Source: Apteryx mantelli | Taxonomy: Eukaryota > Chordata > Aves > Apterygiformes > Apterygidae | Length of the DNA stretch: 64,000 nucleotides | Reading direction: 5' to 3' | Assembly (NCBI RefSeq): GCF_036417845.1 | Contig: NC_089980.1 | Location: 64,230,501 to 64,294,500, forward strand | Shown: positions 59,769 through 64,000 of the stretch, in pieces | Position numbering within the stretch: position 1 is the first letter of the stretch | Layout: the number at the start of each line of letters is the position of its first letter | Program-made: the position numbers and the translations under genes | The notes under the pieces: model-generated | What the model was told of the DNA's origin: nothing | Database searches by the model: none | The model's input: the letters and a program-made list of their open reading frames with translations, nothing else

Positions 59769-60458
59769 CAGAACTCGAAGAGAAGATGATCTCACATGCC
59801 TGTTGATCTCATCTACCCACTGATGACAAATAGAACTCGGAGAAATTATCAGAGTTGCTCCTGTGGAAACAGGTTTCATTGCTACAAGGCAATGGGGACA
59901 GTAAAATGGCTTGATCTTCAAATTTTCCTCTTTGTAGTTTACACACTCTGCATGCTGCCATAAATAACACTTCAAGCATTGCACACGGGCTTTATAGTCA
60001 ACCAACCCAAGCTCACCACAGATGCATTCAAAACGATATTCAGAGGTGTTAAATGGAAATACAGAACTGGTATGTTGTACACTACTGCCAGGATGTTCTT
60101 GGGAATCTGAGGACTGGTCCTTTCGAATGTCCTGTTGGACATCAGCTGTACTTTTAGAAACATCAAAGTCAGGATGACTGCTAGTATCACCGGAAACAAG
60201 GAGGTTACCATGCAAATCAGAAGACTTTGTGCCCCCAGCTTCTTGCTGAACATTATTCTCTTTTACAGAGTTGTCATGATCTGCTTCTGATTTCCTGTTA
60301 CTTTTGCTAGTTGTACAATAATCATGTTCTGTGGTGATATCCGCCCGTAAAGGGGTCTTAAGAACATTTTCAGACGCAACATCACTATTTCTTGATTCTT
60401 TGATTTGAGTTTTAGCATCAGTCAAGTACTTCTGAATCCTTGCTGAAGTCTTTGCTAT
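59769..60458 (-). CDS. SHPRH: SHPRH exon W4 (linker, PHD finger, motif Ia)
   Basis: The largest exon here, 690 nt and 230 residues (172-401). Residues 172 to about 305 form a polar, Ser/Asp-rich, probably disordered linker. The PHD finger follows with ligands Cys316, Cys318, Cys332, Cys335, His340, Cys343, Cys358 and Cys361, the usual C4HC3 spacing. Then GATLIISPSSICHQW (motif Ia of the ATPase) and NRHVRSSSLRVL. PHD fingers bind histone H3 tails; the SHPRH PHD is thought to contact nucleosomes. The linker shows little likeness to the human text that I recall, while PHD onward is nearly identical. Acceptor TTTTGTTTTGTAG, donor CTG|GTATGA; phase 0 at both ends. Confidence 0.96.
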
Positions 60459-60880
60459 CTACAAAACAAAATTAACCAAGATAGTCAGACTTCCCCCTCG
60501 CCTTTTTTGGAAAGGAAGTATAAACACCTCAAGACATAAACATTTTATACAATTTTTGGTTTAGGTATTTAGTTAATGTTTGCCAGTGTTTAAAAGACCA
60601 CTTCACTGTAAGATCAAAACATCTGCCAGCCCCTGCAGCAGTATTTTAAAAGATTTATGACAGAGAGAGTTAATGTTTTAGCCCAAGATTTGACCTCCTT
60701 TTGTCATATTCTGCTGTGTGAAGTTCAAAGCAAATGCTGAAGTTCTCTTGTTTTCTGTAAGTAAGCCAGTATCACTAAACCAGCATGCACAGACAACACA
60801 GCTGGTAGTAACACGCATTTGGCAGAAATAAGATCCGCTTTTGCAACACACTTAGAAGTAGCTATTGAAACAAATTTTAC

Positions 60881-61137
60881 CTGCTCTTTGGTTCTTTCTC
60901 GCCTCTTCTGTTCCTTGTAATTCTTTCCCAGCTTGAAAGAACCAGCCAGACCATGGCCTTTGACTTGTTCTACTACTTGTTCTGCAATTAGTTTTTCCAG
61001 AGTTCTTTTGAGAAGCCGTCTATTTCTCTGTACGTCATACCTATATATAGCACTGATATACTTAAATATTGCAATAATGGAAGCTCCTTTCTTCACATTC
61101 ATTTCCTTTACAGCTGCTAGTATCATCACTCGTAAGC
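60881..61137 (-). CDS. SHPRH: SHPRH exon W3 (linker-histone H15 domain)
   Basis: Encodes residues 87-171 after split Ser86: LRVMILAAVKEMNVKKGASI, then FKYISAIYRYDVQRNRRLLK and GHGLAGSFKLGKNYKE, ending RRERTKEQ. This is the winged-helix fold of linker histones (GHGLAGSFKLGK corresponds to the G.GASGSF.L motif of H1/H5). It is inserted in the SNF2 motor between Walker A and motif Ia. Acceptor CTACATATAG, donor CAG|GTAAAA. The 422-nt intron to W4 is featureless. Confidence 0.95.
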
Positions 61138-61702
61138 CTATATGTAGAACAACAACAAAATCCACAGCTCAGATCTAATGAAAGTTACTTTGGAGAAAGC
61201 ATATTAAAGGATCTCTAAACATAAGCACTGCCTGTCTTCACCAAAAAAACTGCAAAAAAAGTACAGCCAGCAGTTTTGACAATATTCTACTTTAGCAAGT
61301 CCTACAAATCACTACAACACACTGTTTTTCAGTGAAAAATAACAACAGAAATAAGTCACTCAATTCTCTTACTGAAGTTTATACAAATACAGTATATTTC
61401 AGCTTGACAAAAATCTTTCTTACAAAATGACTTTCAATTACATAGAACCCTGTAGCACAAGTACTGGGTTGGTGACTTCACTTTTAAAACTGATCACCTG
61501 TTCCCAGCATGGAGTCCTACATTCTTGTGCTCATCTTTGATGCAGGGCCATCATAGTGGTTAGCAAAAGAATCATTCCATTCTGTGGAAGTAAGGCACAG
61601 CCTTGAACTCAGTCAGTGGTCAATATAAGCCTTATGTAAGTACAGTTTGTTGGATCTCAGATGAAAGCAAAATATAAAACAAAAGTTCTTCAAAACACTT
61701 AC

Positions 61703-61808
61703 TGGGATATTGTATTTTTTCCTTCAATTTAAGCTCCAATTTCTTTGTTTTTTTCTTTTTATTTCCTTCTAAAGGCTGAGGTGGAACAAAGAAGTTCACA
61801 AGTTTACC
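61703..61808 (-). CDS. SHPRH: SHPRH exon W2 (basic linker)
   Basis: Encodes residues 51-85, GKLVNFFVPPQPLEGNKKKK then TKKLELKLKEKIQYP, plus one base of Ser86. A lysine-rich linker between the Walker A exon and H15. The shortest recognisable similarity is GK.VN.F at the start and KEK.Q.P at the end, compared with remembered human sequence. Acceptor CTGCACTAG, donor A|GTAAGT. The 565-nt intron below holds nothing notable. Confidence 0.9.
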
Positions 61809-63656
61809 CTAGTGCAGACAACATTAAACAGTGTTAGAAGTTCACATCTCTTCATTGTGATTCTGAAGTTCTTTATTAATCTTTTCACATTTGAAAATAA
61901 GCATGAACTGCTACAGAAGTGTGCAATCTAATTATAAAAAAAGCACTAAGAAAAAAAACAGCATTTTACATTCTGAAGAAGCCAGTAACTCACTGACTTG
62001 AGTTTTGTAGGACATGTTGCCTAGATAGCTCATTTTTGGGGTACAAAATGATACCTATACAGTTGAGTTTCTTGATCAGTGGTGTTCAGCACTCTACACT
62101 GACAACAGAAAGGGAAGAGTGGCCTGGATCTTCCACTACTTCAAAATTCAGCTGCAGCAATCTATAGTTTTAAGTGATGGAGGTTACTGATGGGGGGCTG
62201 GGGAAGAATTTACATGTAGTTAGAAAGACAACAGGAGGTAAGTAACATACGATGAAAAGCTCCAATTAGTTGTATAATAAACTAGTTTTTCTTTTTAGGG
62301 ATTTCCCCCCAAAAACATTTACTCTGTTATTAGTCATTCAGAAGCAGTGATCTAATTTAGAGATGTATACTCAAGAACCTGGATATAAAATTAAAAAAAA
62401 CCCAAACCAAATCTGAAACAAATCATCCAATGCCAACAATTCTATCATTAACTGTTTTATAAAAGTATCCACTGACATGTCACTCTGCCCTGTCCAACAG
62501 GTTGATTGGCAGATGTCTTAAAAAGTAACCTTCCACTGAAGTTACAGACACTGTCTGAGCCCATGGTGAGTTGAAATACCTGGAGTAACTATGATACTAC
62601 AGGTCTTACACAAGACAAGAGTCATCCAGAAAGTCCGATTTGGAATAAACCACTCTTTTTTCAGCACATGCTACAAAGACAAGATATTTATATTTAAAGA
62701 CAAAAAAATACAGATGAAGAGAGGCCTTCTGGATCAGTGGATTAGTGCCCTTCAGTCACAAGCAATGTCGTATTATCCTGTTCATAAACATACGAAAATA
62801 TTAGCCAAGATGTCTGTCCCAACTATTCCTGTCATGAAACAGTTGTGAAATTCTTGGTCCCTAGTTTCTGTTACCAGTATTGACCTGCTGAGGCATTTAA
62901 GAATCTTTTTCTCTCTTTGAGAATTGGGTCTTTTTAGTTGATAAAATTATGAGCAAGTAGGGGATCATTATGAACAGATGTACAATTGAACAGACTGCCA
63001 AGAATTTAAAAGAGCGGATCACACAGAAGTTATGAGAATCTAGTTAAAGGTAGAGATTCCCTCCCTCTGAAGAAACCACAGTATTTTGGTCTTAGAGAAA
63101 TGTGAATGTGCTGAGTTTTCACAGGATGTGTGAGGAAGAAAGTGAAGAGAGCAAGATGGAAAACTGTTGTTAAATACATGCTAAACAAGCCAATAAACAA
63201 ACACATTTATAACATGAAATAAATGGTGAGTAGAAACCCCTATTCAGAGTAATCTTCCCTATTTTAGTATAGAAGGTTTGTCTAATGGATGTTTGATACT
63301 CTCCAACAACATGAGGTGAAGGGGGAGAACAATTTCCAACACAATAGACTAAATCATAGATTTATACACTCCTGGTGGGTGTGTAAACTACCAACAGCCT
63401 ATTGACAGTGTAGCTGCCTCCCAGCCCCATATATCAGTGGTAAACAATATCGGTTGCTACTCATGTATATCATTCCACTATTTATGCGACCAAATATCAC
63501 ACACCAGAAAGCAGAAACTTTCATTGTAATTTAATCCATCTTAAATTCTAGACTTTTATAAAACAGAGAGCAATAAACTCAACAGAAGAAATACATTTCA
63601 CTATTTTCCTATGAAGAGTACTTTCTTCATACTAAATCTTACCCTAGTTTTCTTAC
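61809..63656 (-). other. SHPRH: SHPRH intron W1/W2
   Basis: 1848 nt. No transposon, exon or other feature recognised; the open frame at 62591-62848 (plus) is chance. Confidence 0.8.
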
Positions 63657-63807
63657 CTCAGGTAAGGTCAGAACATCCTGTTTAACGTCTTGTCGGGTAT
63701 GCGTCAGAATAAGAGCCAACACCTCTACTGTTTTCCCAAGACCCATCTCATCTGCCAAAATACCTCCAGGCCACTGAGGTCCAGCAATTGGATATTCACG
63801 GATAATA
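63657..63807 (-). CDS. SHPRH: SHPRH exon W1 (Walker A, motif I)
   Basis: First coding exon visible in transcription order. One base of a split codon, then 50 residues: [35 protein letters not shown] and [15 protein letters not shown]. The ATP-binding Walker A box is DEMGLGKT (19-26), with Lys25 as the phosphate-binding lysine. Acceptor TTGAATTCTAG at 63809-63808, donor GAG|GTAAGA. The reading frame continues into exons beyond the window. Confidence 0.97.
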
Positions 63808-64000
63808 CTAGAATTCAAGTAAAATCGCAAATCAAAATCAGTGACTGTAGAACGGTGTGACAGAGTAGCACGTGTTCAGGGACACAGCTGCAGCAAGGCA
63901 AAGCTTGTAGGGAAAGGCAGTGTCTTTGATATCAGCTGAGCTTGACAAAAACTAGCAAGCTTTTTGTGTGTATAATCCTGATTTGAAGAGGAATGTGTAT
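63808..64000 (-). other. SHPRH: part of SHPRH intron upstream of W1
   Basis: Non-coding sequence upstream of the W1 acceptor, cut by the window edge. No feature seen. Confidence 0.8.

Larger units (their letters stand above)
18853..63807 (-). other. SHPRH: SHPRH gene, 3' part (25 coding exons)
   Basis: SHPRH is a nuclear Rad5-family protein: a DNA-dependent SNF2 ATPase and RING E3 ubiquitin ligase. With HLTF it extends Lys63-linked chains on PCNA Lys164 so that stalled forks can bypass damage; it also has reported roles in rDNA transcription. The exons spell, in order, Walker A, H15, PHD, DEAQ, ATPase lobe 1, helical insert, RING and helicase lobe 2. All 24 intron phases between the exons agree, giving 1338 full codons and a stop. 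Residue numbers in the exon entries count from the first full codon in the window. The N-terminal ~345 residues and the promoter lie beyond 64000. Twenty-three introns are GT-AG as read; one (after W12) needs a GC donor. The only strong homology in the window is to this gene. Confidence 0.97.

Noticed and set aside
1..64000. tRNA genes, CRISPR arrays, endogenous retroviruses, prokaryotic-type operons
   Set aside because: Looked for on both strands by eye; no cloverleaf-like sequence, spaced direct-repeat array, LTR pair or retroviral coding text was recognised.

Overview
The window is vertebrate nuclear DNA, almost certainly from a bird. CR1 LINE fragments are present, one of them well preserved at the left end, with old MIR-like scraps, AT-rich spacers and no dense gene packing. 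It carries one recognisable protein gene: the 3' three-quarters of SHPRH (SNF2, histone-linker H15, PHD and RING finger helicase / E3 ubiquitin ligase), on the minus strand. I could place 25 coding exons, numbered here W1 (right end) to W25 (left end). All have matching reading phases, and together they give 1338 complete codons plus one split codon. The human protein is, from memory, about 1680 residues, so roughly the first 345 residues and the promoter lie beyond position 64000.

Layout by coordinate. 1-625: antisense CR1. 626-18218: intergenic flank with no gene I can recognise, holding another CR1 remnant at 16866-17090, MIR-like scraps and microsatellites. 18219-18852: probable 3' UTR. 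18853-63807: SHPRH coding exons and introns. 63808-64000: part of the next upstream intron.

In transcription order the exons encode: the Walker A box of the SNF2 motor (W1); a basic linker (W2); the linker-histone H15 fold (W3); a polar linker, PHD finger and motif Ia (W4); the DEAQ box (W5); the rest of ATPase lobe 1 (W6-W8); a long helical insertion (W9-W18); the RING finger, split over W19/W20; lobe 2 of the helicase with motif VI (W21-W24); and the acidic C-terminus (W25). One motor is thus interrupted first by H15+PHD and then by a helical arm and RING, as in the Rad5-like family that polyubiquitinates PCNA during replication stress.

The most interesting local signal is in splicing. Exon W12 can keep frame only if its intron uses a GC donor. 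A GT four bases downstream would frameshift. A (CA)14 tract in the sense strand lies 146-173 nt into that intron, and W12 is a symmetric 108-nt exon, so it is a good candidate for regulated use. I found no evidence of an undescribed multi-gene system, RNA gene, CRISPR array or intact mobile element. Exon boundaries were read by eye from frame, splice signals and remembered human SHPRH sequence, not from an alignment.
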